A DNA stretch of 64,000 nt from Lachnospiraceae bacterium M18-1 (GCA_000403295.2 KE159611.1:681645-745644); one strand, 5' to 3'. Shown: positions 46,242-55,432, numbered from the stretch's first letter. Numbers and translations: made by a program. Notes: generated by a model not told the origin, from the letters alone.

Positions 46242-47582
46242 TCATTTCCCCTCTGTCAGGTTTTTCAGCCATGCACCCTGTTTCAGCAGGCAAGTTGCAA
46301 TGACCACTTTCAATATATTAGAGGCCTCTGTCAAAAAATATATCTTCTCCAGAGAAAACCCGCTGAATGTTACCAGAATCGTGCTCACCAGGAGCGGTCC
46401 AAAAACAACGCATAGTCCATCCACCATCAATACTGCCTTCGTATCGCCTCCTGCCCTGAGAATGTAATAAATCGTCTCCCCATAACCATACATCCAGCAG
46501 AACAGCGCTCTGATCCGCAGAAGCCCTGACGCCGCCAGAAGTGAATTTCCCGCCAGGGAAAAGATTCCCGGGATCAAGGGCGCTGTCAGAATCACCAGGA
46601 TACTGCTGCCAATAGTCACGGCAAGATTGATTTTGATCATCCTTCCGGAAGCTTTCCCCGCCTCCTCCAGCCTTCCTGCTCCTAGTATTTTCCCCATCAT
46701 TACCCCTGCGGCCGTGGAGCAGCCCGCAAAAGCTACATTGACCAGGTCAAACACATTATCCGCCACTGTAATGGCCGGAATAGCTTCCTCATGAATCCTG
46801 CAGTAATTCCGAAAAACCATTGTCAGGGCGACCGCCCATATCGTCTCATTGCAGATCAGGGGTATGATCTTCTGTACCATAAACCATTTTGTTTCTATCG
46901 TAAGACGTTCGATTCCCCTTTCACTTTTTCGGAAAACAGCCCAAAAAGCAGCCGCCACCGCTGCCATTTCCATACACCGGGAAAGCAGTGTCGCTATCGC
47001 CGCTCCGGTCACTCCCATGGCCGGAAAACCCAAATGTCCATAGATCAGGGCATAATTCAGAAACACATTCATAAACATGGAGGCAAAACCTGTCAGCATA
47101 GGAATCTGCGCTTTCTGCATGATCCGCAGATAGACGGCGCAGACCGCGCTTACGGCCGCCGGTATATAGGAAAATCTCACGACCTGGATATAGGAAAGGC
47201 TGACCGCTATGGTTTCCGGTGCTTTCACGTATAATCCCACCGCCGCAGAAGGCGCTGCAGAAAGGAATACAAAAAACGCCGCTCCGATCCCCACGCACAT
47301 CAATATACCAAACCGGAATATCCCGTTGCAGACCTTGATCTTTCCTGATCCGCAGTACTGTGCCATAAAGATGCTGATCCCGCTGCTGGCTCCGTATATG
47401 ACCAGCGTATATATGAAATATGTTTTATTTGCTACTGTTACCCCGCTTATGGCAATTTCCGATATTCTTCCCACCATCATGGTATCGCAGATATTCAGTA
47501 TATTTCCTGACAATGACTGCAGCATGACCGGTACGGCCAGGAAGAAAAACTCTTTTAGGAATGCCGTTTTACGGCTCTGCAT
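46242..47582 (-). CDS. MATE-family efflux transporter
   Basis: This 446-residue protein has about twelve helices in the MATE fold, with FFFLAVPVMLQSLSGNILNI at the start and GFPAMGVTGAAIATLLSR in the middle. Such proteins export organic cations or other small molecules with Na+ or H+. It lies 16 bp after the HAD gene and is co-transcribed with the deglycase, perhaps exporting an amine by-product; that role is only a guess. Confidence 0.9.
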   Translation of the reverse strand: MQSRKTAFLKEFFFLAVPVMLQSLSGNILNICDTMMVGRISEIAISGVTVANKTYFIYTLVIYGASSGISIFMAQYCGSGKIKVCNGIFRFGILMCVGIGAAFFVFLSAAPSAAVGLYVKAPETIAVSLSYIQVVRFSYIPAAVSAVCAVYLRIMQKAQIPMLTGFASMFMNVFLNYALIYGHLGFPAMGVTGAAIATLLSRCMEMAAVAAAFWAVFRKSERGIERLTIETKWFMVQKIIPLICNETIWAVALTMVFRNYCRIHEEAIPAITVADNVFDLVNVAFAGCSTAAGVMMGKILGAGRLEEAGKASGRMIKINLAVTIGSSILVILTAPLIPGIFSLAGNSLLAASGLLRIRALFCWMYGYGETIYYILRAGGDTKAVLMVDGLCVVFGPLLVSTILVTFSGFSLEKIYFLTEASNILKVVIATCLLKQGAWLKNLTEGK

Positions 47583-47598
47583 AATTTCAACTCCTTAC

Positions 47599-48255
47599 TT
47601 ATATTCTTTTTATGATCTCTAATGACTCGATCAGATGATCGATCTGATGGTCCGCCTCGGACAGGTCAAAATCAAATTTGGGATCCCGTTTCGCAATGAC
47701 GGTCATACCCGCCCTTTTTCCCGCGCGGACGCCATATTCCGAATCCTCCACCGCTATGCAGGATTCTCCGGACAGTCCAAGCTGTCTCATTGTGTAAAGG
47801 TAGATTTCCGGATCCGGTTTGCTCTCCGGGAACATATTTCCGCTGACAAACGTATCAAAATATTGCTTCAGTCCGGTTTCTTCCAGCGCATTCCTGATGG
47901 CGCGCATCGGGGAAGACGAGGCCACTGCTGTTTTGATCCCGTTTTCTTTCAGATACTGCAGCACCTCCTTTGCCCCCGGATTGATAATTTCCGCATAGGA
48001 AAAAGGCTGCGCCTCACAATATGCGTTATACAGGCCGAGAACCGCTTCCTTACTCTTTCCGTCATGCTTCGCATCCTCCCACCATTCATAAATCTTCTGC
48101 TCTGTGTATTTTTCAGAGGAACCGGCCAGGCTCACGATGTCTTCCCGGGATACCAGGATCCCGTTCTCCTCAAAAAATTCTTTGGTCCAGGTAAAATAGA
48201 TTCCTTCACTGTCTATCAATACCCCGTCCAGGTCAAAAATCACCGCACGCTTCAT
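47599..48255 (-). CDS. HAD-family phosphatase/phosphoglucomutase-like
   Basis: This 218-residue protein has FDLDGVLIDSEG (nucleophile Asp8, acid/base Asp10), AVASSSPMRAI and the late IAVEDSEYGVRAGKRAGM. It matches the beta-phosphoglucomutase-like HAD subgroup, most of which are sugar phosphatases. It sits between the FrlB-like deglycase and the MATE exporter and may dephosphorylate a surplus sugar phosphate. Confidence 0.9.
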   Translation of the reverse strand: MKRAVIFDLDGVLIDSEGIYFTWTKEFFEENGILVSREDIVSLAGSSEKYTEQKIYEWWEDAKHDGKSKEAVLGLYNAYCEAQPFSYAEIINPGAKEVLQYLKENGIKTAVASSSPMRAIRNALEETGLKQYFDTFVSGNMFPESKPDPEIYLYTMRQLGLSGESCIAVEDSEYGVRAGKRAGMTVIAKRDPKFDFDLSEADHQIDHLIESLEIIKRI

Positions 48256-48276
48256 TTTCTTCTCCTTTTTATGGCA

Positions 48277-48316
48277 AAAGGCCCCTCCTGTACGATACGG
48301 TTTAGGAGAGGCCTTT
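48277..48316 (-). terminator. Hairpin between deglycase and HAD gene
   Basis: AAAGGCCCCTCCT and AGGAGAGGCCTTT pair imperfectly across a 14-nt loop. The T-run after it on the minus strand is short, so it is probably only a partial terminator or RNA-stability element. Confidence 0.45.
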
Positions 48317-48346
48317 CTCTTTTTCAGAAACTGTTCCGACAGCTTT

Positions 48347-49363
48347 TTAATAGTCGAACTGACGATAATAACGGCGGAACTGCAGGCTGTGTCCGGTTAC
48401 CAGTTCATAATGTACTGCCAGACGTTCTGTCAGGATTGCCGTAATGATCATCGGGGAACAGATCACACGGAAGTCATCATCTATTCCTTCCAGGTCAAAC
48501 GCTTTCGTATCAAATACTTCCAGCTTATCCGTAACTGTCTTTGCAAAGCGTTCTACTCTTTCGTCCAATTCCCGGTACTCATCTTCTCCTTTTACCAGGA
48601 ACAGCGGTACATCTTTCTCAACCAGCTCCAGCGGTCCGTGGAAAAAGTCTGCGGATGTAACGGATTTTGTCCGAACCCACTGCATCTCTTCCAGGATGCA
48701 CATGGAGAAGAGATAGGTCTCGCCCCAGAGTACGCCGGAGCCTACAAACATGGTATAGGGCTCTTTCGCATATTTCTGTGCCAGTTCTTTTGCCCTCGGC
48801 TCAAATTCCTCACGGATACGCACCAGGTTCTGATGTACATTCTTCATCTGGTCCGCCCATCTCGGATAGTCCTCGTATTCCCCACGGTTGCAGAGCAGGC
48901 GGAGCGCAAACATGAAATACATCAGGTAAGAATCTTCGCAGTCTCCGCACGGATTGTAAACAGCTTCTGTCAGGAGCTTCGCAAGAGGAGTCTCCGCATT
49001 TTTAGTAAATCCGTATACCGGAATCCCCATCTCTTTTACCATCTTCACCGCCTGCAGGATCTCTTTTGTATCCCCGGATGCAGAGGCCGTTACCACACAG
49101 GATTTCTCAGTGAGAAAATCTTTGTCAGTCTTCACCATGATCTCCGCCGCGTTTTCCAGGTGTACCGGAAGCTTTGTGTAATGCTCCATCACCTTGACTA
49201 CCGGGTACCACTCAGCCCAGGTCCCTCCGATCCCAAGGATCACCAGATTGTCAAATCCTTTTTCTGACACATGGTCCGCCATTGCCTCAATATTGGCGCG
49301 CTGTGCATATGTATTCGCCCCGTCCTTCAAATATTTTTCCAGATTAAAATTTCTCAATGCCAT
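48347..49363 (-). CDS. frlB: SIS-domain sugar-amine 6-phosphate deglycase, FrlB-like
   Basis: This 338-residue protein contains two SIS domains. Key segments are VILGIGGTWAEWYPV, TASASGDTKEIL and SADFFHGPLELVE, typical of FrlB/GfrE-type deglycases. These split fructoselysine or glucoselysine 6-phosphate into a hexose 6-phosphate and the amino acid. It has its own strong promoter with a candidate GntR site. The partner PTS, kinase and epimerase support the assignment, but the exact amine is unknown. Confidence 0.82.
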   Translation of the reverse strand: MALRNFNLEKYLKDGANTYAQRANIEAMADHVSEKGFDNLVILGIGGTWAEWYPVVKVMEHYTKLPVHLENAAEIMVKTDKDFLTEKSCVVTASASGDTKEILQAVKMVKEMGIPVYGFTKNAETPLAKLLTEAVYNPCGDCEDSYLMYFMFALRLLCNRGEYEDYPRWADQMKNVHQNLVRIREEFEPRAKELAQKYAKEPYTMFVGSGVLWGETYLFSMCILEEMQWVRTKSVTSADFFHGPLELVEKDVPLFLVKGEDEYRELDERVERFAKTVTDKLEVFDTKAFDLEGIDDDFRVICSPMIITAILTERLAVHYELVTGHSLQFRRYYRQFDY

Positions 49364-49408
49364 TTTGATCTCTTCCTTTCCCTTCTTTTGATCTTCTTAA
49401 TATCCATT

Positions 49409-49468
49409 GTGGTTCGTCGACTAATCCACTTGATATTATTAATATACCAAATAAAATTTATTTGTCAA
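49409..49468 (-). promoter_or_regulatory. Promoter and operator of frlB unit
   Basis: On the minus strand TTGACA (49463-49468) and TATATT (49441-49446) are spaced 16 bp. Just downstream lies ACTAATCCACTT (49420-49431), preceded by GTGGTTC (49409-49415) with four bases between. The same pair at the same spacing occurs in the frlC promoter, which suggests one repressor. Confidence 0.65.
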
Positions 49469-49503
49469 TAGTTTTGAACCATTTTTTTATTTTTGTGTAC
49501 CAA

Positions 49504-50160
49504 TCATTCTTTCCCGGAACACCCTTTCACAATCGCAATCCCGGCAGTCGCACCAAGAATGGAGGCGCCTGCTTCTATAAACGCACGGGCGGTTTCATAA
49601 TCCCGTATACCGCCTGCAGCTTTGATCTTTACCGAATCTCCCAAAACTTCCTTCATCAGCTTTACGTCCGAAAGTTTTGCTCCGCCAAAGCTTCTTCCGG
49701 TGGAAGTTTTTAAGCAGGCAGGGCTCACTTTTTTGGCAATCTCACAGATTTTTTGCTTTGCTCCGTCATCCCCGTCCAGTTTGCACATCTCAACGATTAC
49801 TTTGTCCATGATGCCGTGCGCCCTGCAGTATTCGGCAATCCGGCTCATTTCCTCACCGATTCCATCATAATCCCGTTCTTCCACCATTTTCTGGTTCAGC
49901 ACATAGTCGATCTCCCGGAAACCTGCAGCCTCATATGCCCGAAATACTTCCAGCTTTTCTTCCGTCCCAAGGACGCCGTCTGGAAAGTCTACAGCCCCTG
50001 CAATGATGATATCTGTGTCTTTCAGCACTTCTTTTGCATGTCCGAAGGTATCAATATCCGCGAAAACACACCGGAAATCATACGCCTTTGCTTTTTCCAG
50101 ATATTGGTCAAAGCTATCATTTGGATCATCAATATAGTCTATATATTTTGCCGTCTTCAT
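49504..50160 (-). CDS. deoC: DeoC-family aldolase
   Basis: This 218-residue protein is a class I aldolase of the deoxyribose-phosphate aldolase family. The Schiff-base lysine is in CLKTSTGRSFGGAK, with the second active-site Lys in VKIKAAGGIRD. It is the last gene of the PTS operon. In this setting it may act on a sugar phosphate other than deoxyribose 5-phosphate, so the symbol reflects the family only. Confidence 0.85.
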   Translation of the reverse strand: MKTAKYIDYIDDPNDSFDQYLEKAKAYDFRCVFADIDTFGHAKEVLKDTDIIIAGAVDFPDGVLGTEEKLEVFRAYEAAGFREIDYVLNQKMVEERDYDGIGEEMSRIAEYCRAHGIMDKVIVEMCKLDGDDGAKQKICEIAKKVSPACLKTSTGRSFGGAKLSDVKLMKEVLGDSVKIKAAGGIRDYETARAFIEAGASILGATAGIAIVKGCSGKE

Positions 50161-50210
50161 TAAAAATCCACCTGCTTTCTTTTAAAAATCACCGTATATC
50201 CCCGGTCCTT

Positions 50211-51053
50211 TTAAGCCAGAAGTCCGATCCATGCCCCCAATACTCCCAATGCGATACTTACAGCGATCAGCACCATCGGAGAGATCTTCTTTTTCAGCGC
50301 CCAGTAATAGGCCCAGGTTGCTCCCATCCCCAGCATTCCCGGCAGAATGCTGTCACACACCTCCTGCAGAGTCGTGGCGTAGTCTCCGGAACCGATCTGC
50401 AGGGGCATGGTTGCATAGACCATATCCTTTGACATAGCGCCGATCACCATGATACCCAATATTCCCGCGCCGTACATAAACGTGTCCATCAGACCGCTCT
50501 TCTGTGCTTTCGCAAGGTAAGTGAATCCCAGGTCATACCCCTTTTCCGCCCCTGCAAAACGGAGCAGGAACGCAGGAATATTATAGATCAGGAAATATAA
50601 GATCGGCCCCAGTATATTTCCATTCATGGCAAGGGAAACCCCGACTGCAACTGCGATCACGCGGATGCATCCCAGGAAAATGGAGTCGCCTACGCCGGAA
50701 AGAGGCCCCATCAATGCTGCCTTCACATTGTCGATTGCTTCTCCTTCCATCTCTCCCTTAGCGACTTTTTCCTCCATTGATACTGCCACGCCGCCTACAA
50801 ACGGCGCAAGCTGCGGCGTAATATTAAAAAATGCCATATGCCGGGTCAGTGCTTTCGCATATCCATCGGGATCGTTTCTATAAATCTTGCGCAGGATCGG
50901 CTCGATCATCAGACAGAACGCCACATTCATCTGCCTTGGATAATTCCAGCTGTATTCCATTCCCAACGCGCCTGTATTTACAGCCATTTTCCGCAGATCC
51001 TTCCTTGTTACCAGTCCCTGTTCCTGTCCCATTGTTTCTTTAGAAGTCATCAT
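50211..51053 (-). CDS. PTS mannose-family IID component
   Basis: This 280-residue IID subunit has MTSKETMGQEQGLVTRKDLRK-type N-terminal region (shortened here), MAFFNITPQLAPFVGGVAVSMEE and LMGPLSGVGDSIFLG, all diagnostic for EIID of the mannose family. It forms the membrane channel with IIC, whose stop overlaps its start by 14 bp. Confidence 0.94.
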   Translation of the reverse strand: MMTSKETMGQEQGLVTRKDLRKMAVNTGALGMEYSWNYPRQMNVAFCLMIEPILRKIYRNDPDGYAKALTRHMAFFNITPQLAPFVGGVAVSMEEKVAKGEMEGEAIDNVKAALMGPLSGVGDSIFLGCIRVIAVAVGVSLAMNGNILGPILYFLIYNIPAFLLRFAGAEKGYDLGFTYLAKAQKSGLMDTFMYGAGILGIMVIGAMSKDMVYATMPLQIGSGDYATTLQEVCDSILPGMLGMGATWAYYWALKKKISPMVLIAVSIALGVLGAWIGLLA

Positions 51054-51828
51054 CGTCTACCTCCTCTGCCGTTTCTGCGCCTGCCGTTGCTGCCGCCGGC
51101 CTCGGCTCTAATAAACCAAACTTTTCAATCACGATTATAACACCCACGATCGCCACTCCCAGTACCGGAAGATTCAGATACGCGCTCAGGACAAATCCCA
51201 GAAAATAGAACGGGATCAGTTTTTTATTCAGGATCATACGCATGAGCATCGCAAATCCCATGGCCGGCAGAAGCCCTGCGGCCACGCCCATTCCGTCTAT
51301 GATCACCTGGGGGATCATATCCAGTACTTTCTGCATGGCATCTGCTCCCAGATAAAAGGCGAGGAATACCACTACAAATTTAATTGCCGTGCCAACCAGG
51401 CCGTATGCCCAGTGGATCATGCGTATCTTTTTCGGATTTCCTTCCGCAGCTCCGTTATCCGCAATCTTTAAGATCAGCGGAAGCAGCGCATTTACAAAGT
51501 TATCCAGCGCCAGCACCAAAAGTGCGATCGGCATAGCCAGCGTGATCGCTGCATCCACTCCTTTGTCAAGGCTGATCGCATATGCGGTTGCCAGCACGCC
51601 CCCGGCGATCACATCCGGCGGAATATATGCGCCCACGGATATCGCTCCCATAAAGAACAATTCCAGGCTGGCCCCGATCGTAAGTCCCGCACCCAGATCT
51701 CCCAGTACCAGCCCTACCAGAGGCCCCAGCACGATCGGACGGAACGTATACAAGGTCCCCAGCTGATAATCCAGCACGCCGTATGCCGCGATCAAACCAA
51801 TCAATAAAGCCTGTATCAATGTATTCAT
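51040..51828 (-). CDS. PTS mannose/sorbose-family IIC component
   Basis: This 262-residue polytopic subunit has GPLVGLVLGDLGAGLTIGASLELFF-type sequence and PPDVIAGGVLATAYAIS, typical of EIIC. It ends in a charged tail. Together with IID it transports the sugar while IIA and IIB supply phosphate. It lies 15 bp after IIB. Confidence 0.94.
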   Translation of the reverse strand: MNTLIQALLIGLIAAYGVLDYQLGTLYTFRPIVLGPLVGLVLGDLGAGLTIGASLELFFMGAISVGAYIPPDVIAGGVLATAYAISLDKGVDAAITLAMPIALLVLALDNFVNALLPLILKIADNGAAEGNPKKIRMIHWAYGLVGTAIKFVVVFLAFYLGADAMQKVLDMIPQVIIDGMGVAAGLLPAMGFAMLMRMILNKKLIPFYFLGFVLSAYLNLPVLGVAIVGVIIVIEKFGLLEPRPAAATAGAETAEEVDDDDF

Positions 51829-51843
51829 AACTCGTTCCTCCTC

Positions 51844-52314
51844 CTAAAGCACCTTTGATGCCAATATTTTGCTGTCATCCACCAGCGCCCGTATCTCCAC
51901 TTCGATTCCTTTTCCGATCAGTTCCTTCACGATCTTCTGTTCTTCTTCTGTAACAAAGACCTGCTTGCTGATCTGTTTCGTAACGCTGCTTTCTTTTGTA
52001 TTTCCCAGATTGATACTTTTGATTTCTGTATACCCTTCTGCCAGACGCTTTGCATCTGCAATCGTCTGTACAACAATGATCAGGTTATATTTATCCGTCA
52101 CTCCGCTGTTCAATGCTTTTATGGAATCCTCCATATTTTTGATCACCAGCTTCACCCCGCTTGGTTTTCCCAGCTTCAATGTGGTTTTCCATACTTCGTC
52201 GTTCACGACCGAATCGCTTGCCACCAGAATGCAGTCCGCGTTTAATCCATTTGTCCACGAAAACGCTACCTGTCCATGCAGGAGCCTGTGGTCTACCCGT
52301 ACCAGTTTGATCAT
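51844..52314 (-). CDS. PTS mannose/sorbose-family IIB component
   Basis: This 156-residue protein has RVDHRLLHGQVAFSW near the N-terminus; His13 is the expected phosphorylation site. It passes phosphate from IIA to the incoming substrate. A 96-bp gap to IIA contains a small GC hairpin without a T-run. Confidence 0.94.
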   Translation of the reverse strand: MIKLVRVDHRLLHGQVAFSWTNGLNADCILVASDSVVNDEVWKTTLKLGKPSGVKLVIKNMEDSIKALNSGVTDKYNLIIVVQTIADAKRLAEGYTEIKSINLGNTKESSVTKQISKQVFVTEEEQKIVKELIGKGIEVEIRALVDDSKILASKVL

Positions 52315-52410
52315 AAAAGTCTCTCCTTTTTTTGACTATCCTTTTTCTGCCGTCCGGCAGTAAAACCCGTCATGCTTCTTCTTTCCGCCTCTTTACACAG
52401 GATCGCTCTG

Positions 52411-52824
52411 TCAGAACTCTTCATCTTCTGCCTGCTCTGATCTCTCATTGCAGTAAACCGGCGCAGCCTCCGGACTGTGTACCAGTTCCTTTATCGCGCC
52501 GTCAATGTCGTCGCCTTCTCCGACTGTCAGAGACAGCTGGACCAGCAGCGGCAGATTCATTCCCGCGATCAGATAAAATCGTTCCCTGGACAGGTAATTC
52601 ATAAACTCGTTGTTTACACTCCCGCCCAGAATATCTGTAACTGCGATGACTGTATCCTCTGCCGGAATAGAATCCATCTCACTGCATACCATGCCCTTGA
52701 TATCATTGTTGTCCACAAACGCAGTGATAATATGTATATTCTCTATCTCTCCCGCGATCAGCTTCACACTTTCGTACATTCCTTTTGCGAGTGTCCCGTG
52801 AGAAGCCAGAATAAAATGTATCAT
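52411..52824 (-). CDS. PTS mannose-family IIA component
   Basis: This 137-residue protein has ILASHGTLAKGMYES with phospho-acceptor His9 and DILGGSVNNEF typical of EIIA-Man. It takes phosphate from HPr. The start overlaps the FrlC-like gene stop by 4 bp. Confidence 0.94.
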   Translation of the reverse strand: MIHFILASHGTLAKGMYESVKLIAGEIENIHIITAFVDNNDIKGMVCSEMDSIPAEDTVIAVTDILGGSVNNEFMNYLSRERFYLIAGMNLPLLVQLSLTVGEGDDIDGAIKELVHSPEAAPVYCNERSEQAEDEEF

Positions 52825-53654
52825 ATGCCCTTTTCCCCCTGATTCTTCATAAATAATTCCATTGTTTTCCGATCTGCCAGATATGGCTCTTCATAATACC
52901 TGTCATTTACGCTTTCCAGAGAAAGCAGTCCTTCATAGCCATTCCGGCTGAATGCCTCCAGGTCTTCTTTCATGCTCCGTTTTCCGTCTCCCCAGGCCAG
53001 ATGTCCCACCGGGGCCCCGTCGACAAAATGACAATGTATGACGTCCTTTTCAAATACATTAAAATAATCGTCTATGGATTCTCCCATCCTTGCCATTGCC
53101 CCCAGATCCAGGCAGATCTTCAGGCTGTCATTTCCAACCAGCTGCTTCAGCGCTTTCAATTCTGCAGCCGTATTCGCGATCTTCGACTCATCGGGCTGAA
53201 GCGCTTCCATGACAAGCAGCATCTGATTTTGGGCTGCATATTCGCTTACCCTGGAAAGCATTTCCACACTCCTTTTTGTTGCTTCTTCCACGGGTTCGCT
53301 GTAATACGCCCATCCCGGTGTGATCAGCACCTTATCAGCCCCTGCGGCTTTTGCAGCGTCGATGATATTTCTGTAATACGCATACACCCGTTCTCTTGCA
53401 TTCTTTCCTTTTACCGCAACATTATTGGGCTTTGGATTCGTCTGCTCCGGACAGATACATCTGATTTTCACCTGATGGGACTCTGCAAGCTGTCTCAGCT
53501 TGACCGGATCCTCGTACTGCTGATAATCCACAAAAAAATGATGGGGCGAAGTCCACAATTCTGCATTTACAAACCCGGCTTTTTGAATCTCCTCAAAAAA
53601 CACAACCAGCTCATAAAATCTGTAATGCCCATTCATCGCACATAACTGATACAT
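52821..53654 (-). CDS. TIM-barrel sugar epimerase/isomerase, FrlC-like
   Basis: This 277-residue protein belongs to the AP-endonuclease-2/sugar epimerase family. It has metal-ligand segments such as LLVMEALQPDESKIANT, CLDLGAMARMGE, CHFVDGAPVGHLAWGDG and LLSLESVNDRYYEEP. In the frl context it may interconvert fructoselysine and psicoselysine as FrlC does. The start at 53654 follows AGGAGGG. It heads the PTS operon, behind a strong promoter. Confidence 0.82.
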   Translation of the reverse strand: MYQLCAMNGHYRFYELVVFFEEIQKAGFVNAELWTSPHHFFVDYQQYEDPVKLRQLAESHQVKIRCICPEQTNPKPNNVAVKGKNARERVYAYYRNIIDAAKAAGADKVLITPGWAYYSEPVEEATKRSVEMLSRVSEYAAQNQMLLVMEALQPDESKIANTAAELKALKQLVGNDSLKICLDLGAMARMGESIDDYFNVFEKDVIHCHFVDGAPVGHLAWGDGKRSMKEDLEAFSRNGYEGLLSLESVNDRYYEEPYLADRKTMELFMKNQGEKGI

Positions 53655-53670
53655 CTTTTCCCTCCTTTCC

Positions 53671-53732
53671 GTGGTTCTATTACTAATCCACTTATTTGCA
53701 TCAAATATACCAGATTGTTTTTTATATTTCAA
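53671..53732 (-). promoter_or_regulatory. Promoter and operator of frlC-PTS operon
   Basis: On the minus strand TTGAAA (53727-53732) and TATATT (53704-53709) are exactly 17 bp apart. Downstream lie ACTAATCCACTT (53682-53693) and GTGGTTC (53671-53677), the same spaced pair as at the frlB promoter. The sites overlap the transcribed start, as expected for repression. Confidence 0.7.
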
Positions 53733-53978
53733 CCATATTTATTTTTTTCTACATTTTTAACATTTTATATAGTCAAATTTTGTTAAATTTAACTTATATA
53801 TTTTTTATCCCATGTACTATTTATACAAAAATTTATTTATTTTTTAGTGGTTTTTAATATAATCCAATTTGTAATTATATTAAACCAATATATGTGTTCA
53901 TCATCGTTTTTTACCGGAAGCATATACCAGGATGTCCGACGAAAGCAAAGGATACTTTGGAATTTTTGAAGAAGAATT

Positions 53979-54125
53979 GTTACTATTCACGGTGCCTTGC
54001 ACCCTGCTGCAAGGCATCCGGCCAGTAAAATAGCAGTTGCATGCATCCAGCCCCTCGCCGTCAGGCGACTTTTCAATGGGCTGGATGCGTTACAGTTCGC
54101 GGCCGGTTGGGCCGTGAACTGTAAC
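53979..54125. mobile_element. 147-bp MITE-like element, copy 1
   Basis: The element starts GTTACTATTCACGG and ends CCGTGAACTGTAAC, and is flanked by the direct repeat GAAGAATT (53971-53978 and 54126-54133). Inside are two stems, one with TGCACCCTGCTGCA and one with CCAGCCC...GGGCTGG. A second 147-bp copy lies inverted at 56634. It encodes no protein. The region 53733-53970 is AT-rich and holds no gene. Confidence 0.88.
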
Positions 54126-54169
54126 GAAGAATTGGAAATAACAGATCAGAAAAGCCGGCACAAATACAT

Positions 54170-54226
54170 TGCAGGCGGCAATTCACAGTCTGATCGACCG
54201 TGAATTGCCGCCTGCAGCATTTTTTG
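54170..54226. terminator. Strong 17-bp hairpin with T-run
   Basis: TGCAGGCGGCAATTCAC (54170-54186) pairs with GTGAATTGCCGCCTGCA (54200-54216) and is followed on the plus strand by GCATTTTTT. No plus-strand gene precedes it, so it may end transcription from the MITE side or be another palindromic repeat. Confidence 0.6.
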
Positions 54227-54260
54227 GCTCATGGGCAGACAGCCTTTTTTTAATTTTTTA

Positions 54261-54593
54261 CTATGCAATAATCCTTTTTTCTAATTCGCCAATAAAATAT
54301 TGATAGCTGGGAGAACTATTTTCATGCAAATGTAAACATTTCCCTATTTTATCAGCCCATTCACATTTTGCATTTCCAATCTCTGAATACTTTCCAACAG
54401 CCCTTTTTTTCAGTTTTAAATATCCCTGCGGATAGACGATATCCGCCAGTGTGCTTTTTCCATTCCCGCTTGGCCCAATGACCGCAACCAGATTACCAAG
54501 AGCCTTCGCATTCTGATTTGTTCTTGTCTTTCCGAGTACAATATCTTTTAACGCCCCATAATTTTGAATCTTTATTCCTTCTATCTTTCCCAT
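54261..54593 (-). pseudogene. AAA-ATPase remnant with internal deletion
   Basis: The 110-codon frame begins like an AAA15/RloA-type ATPase with KIEGIKIQNYGALKDI and Walker A AVIGPSGNGKST. After TLADIV it jumps to an unrelated C-terminal tail, GNAKCEWADKIGKCL and SPSYQYFIGELEKR. The Walker B, sensor and most of the core are absent. It looks like a deletion that fused the start of an ATPase to the end of a downstream partner gene, possibly a former defence pair. Confidence 0.6.
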
Positions 54594-54683
54594 GTTTCTC
54601 TCCGATCTCAAAACATTTATACCGAGCGTCAGATAAATCCGCCGCTCAGTATAATAAGATACACACCGCAGCATGTGTACACC

Positions 54684-55409
54684 TTATACCTGTGCTCCAC
54701 GCTGTTTGCGCCGTTCCGCAAGCTGGGCCGCAAATATGTTCTGGGTGATCTTGTCCTGGTCCTCTTCGTTCAATTCTAAGAACCTGCATCCATATTCATA
54801 CTTTGAGTCTTCTCTCTCGAAGATACGCAGCACCTCGCAGAACATCACGGACATCGGCCTGTCCTCCAGCAATTTCACTTGCAGAAGGAATTTGTCCCCT
54901 TCCTGGTAGATCTCCTCTGAGAGGATCCGGGCGCCCCCGACACTGATATTCAGCATTTTACAGTCATGCTCCCTGGCCGAAAATCCACCGAAGGTAGTAA
55001 CCGCCGCATCCAGATTTGTTTCCAGACGGAAAAAAGCGCGGTCATTTCCGATCCGGGCAACCGTTAATTCCTCAACCTTCCATGTATGTTTTTCCTCGAG
55101 CGTGATGACTCCCTCCATATAAACTGCTTTTCTTTCATGGTCGCTGTATCCGCGGATCCTGACATGGAGCGGTTCCTCCTCCTCTTTCTCCTCGGACAGC
55201 TCTGATTCCGAATACTGCTCCAGTCTTGCCTGATCCTTCCACAGGTTCGTAAGCTTTGCGACAAAAAGCAAGGTTCCGTCAAAAGTCGTGACCTCTACGC
55301 GCATTCCGGAATAGGCCGTAAGCTCTGCCAGCTCGTTTTCTTCCGCCTTTTTTTCCGTTTCCTGCGGCTGCTCCTTGCCGCCCTTTCCAAATAGATCAAA
55401 TAGCCGCAT
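54684..55409 (-). CDS. PilZ-domain c-di-GMP receptor (YcgR-like)
   Basis: This 241-residue protein has an N-terminal YcgR-like beta domain (about 30-125) and a C-terminal PilZ domain. Binding motifs are RAFFR and NISVGG, both matching the RxxxR and N/DxSxxG pattern. It should bind c-di-GMP and change motility, adhesion or secretion. It lies 23 bp after a diguanylate cyclase, so maker and receptor are co-transcribed. Confidence 0.85.
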   Translation of the reverse strand: MRLFDLFGKGGKEQPQETEKKAEENELAELTAYSGMRVEVTTFDGTLLFVAKLTNLWKDQARLEQYSESELSEEKEEEEPLHVRIRGYSDHERKAVYMEGVITLEEKHTWKVEELTVARIGNDRAFFRLETNLDAAVTTFGGFSAREHDCKMLNISVGGARILSEEIYQEGDKFLLQVKLLEDRPMSVMFCEVLRIFEREDSKYEYGCRFLELNEEDQDKITQNIFAAQLAERRKQRGAQV

Positions 55410-55432
55410 CTTCCTACCTCCTGACTATAGCA

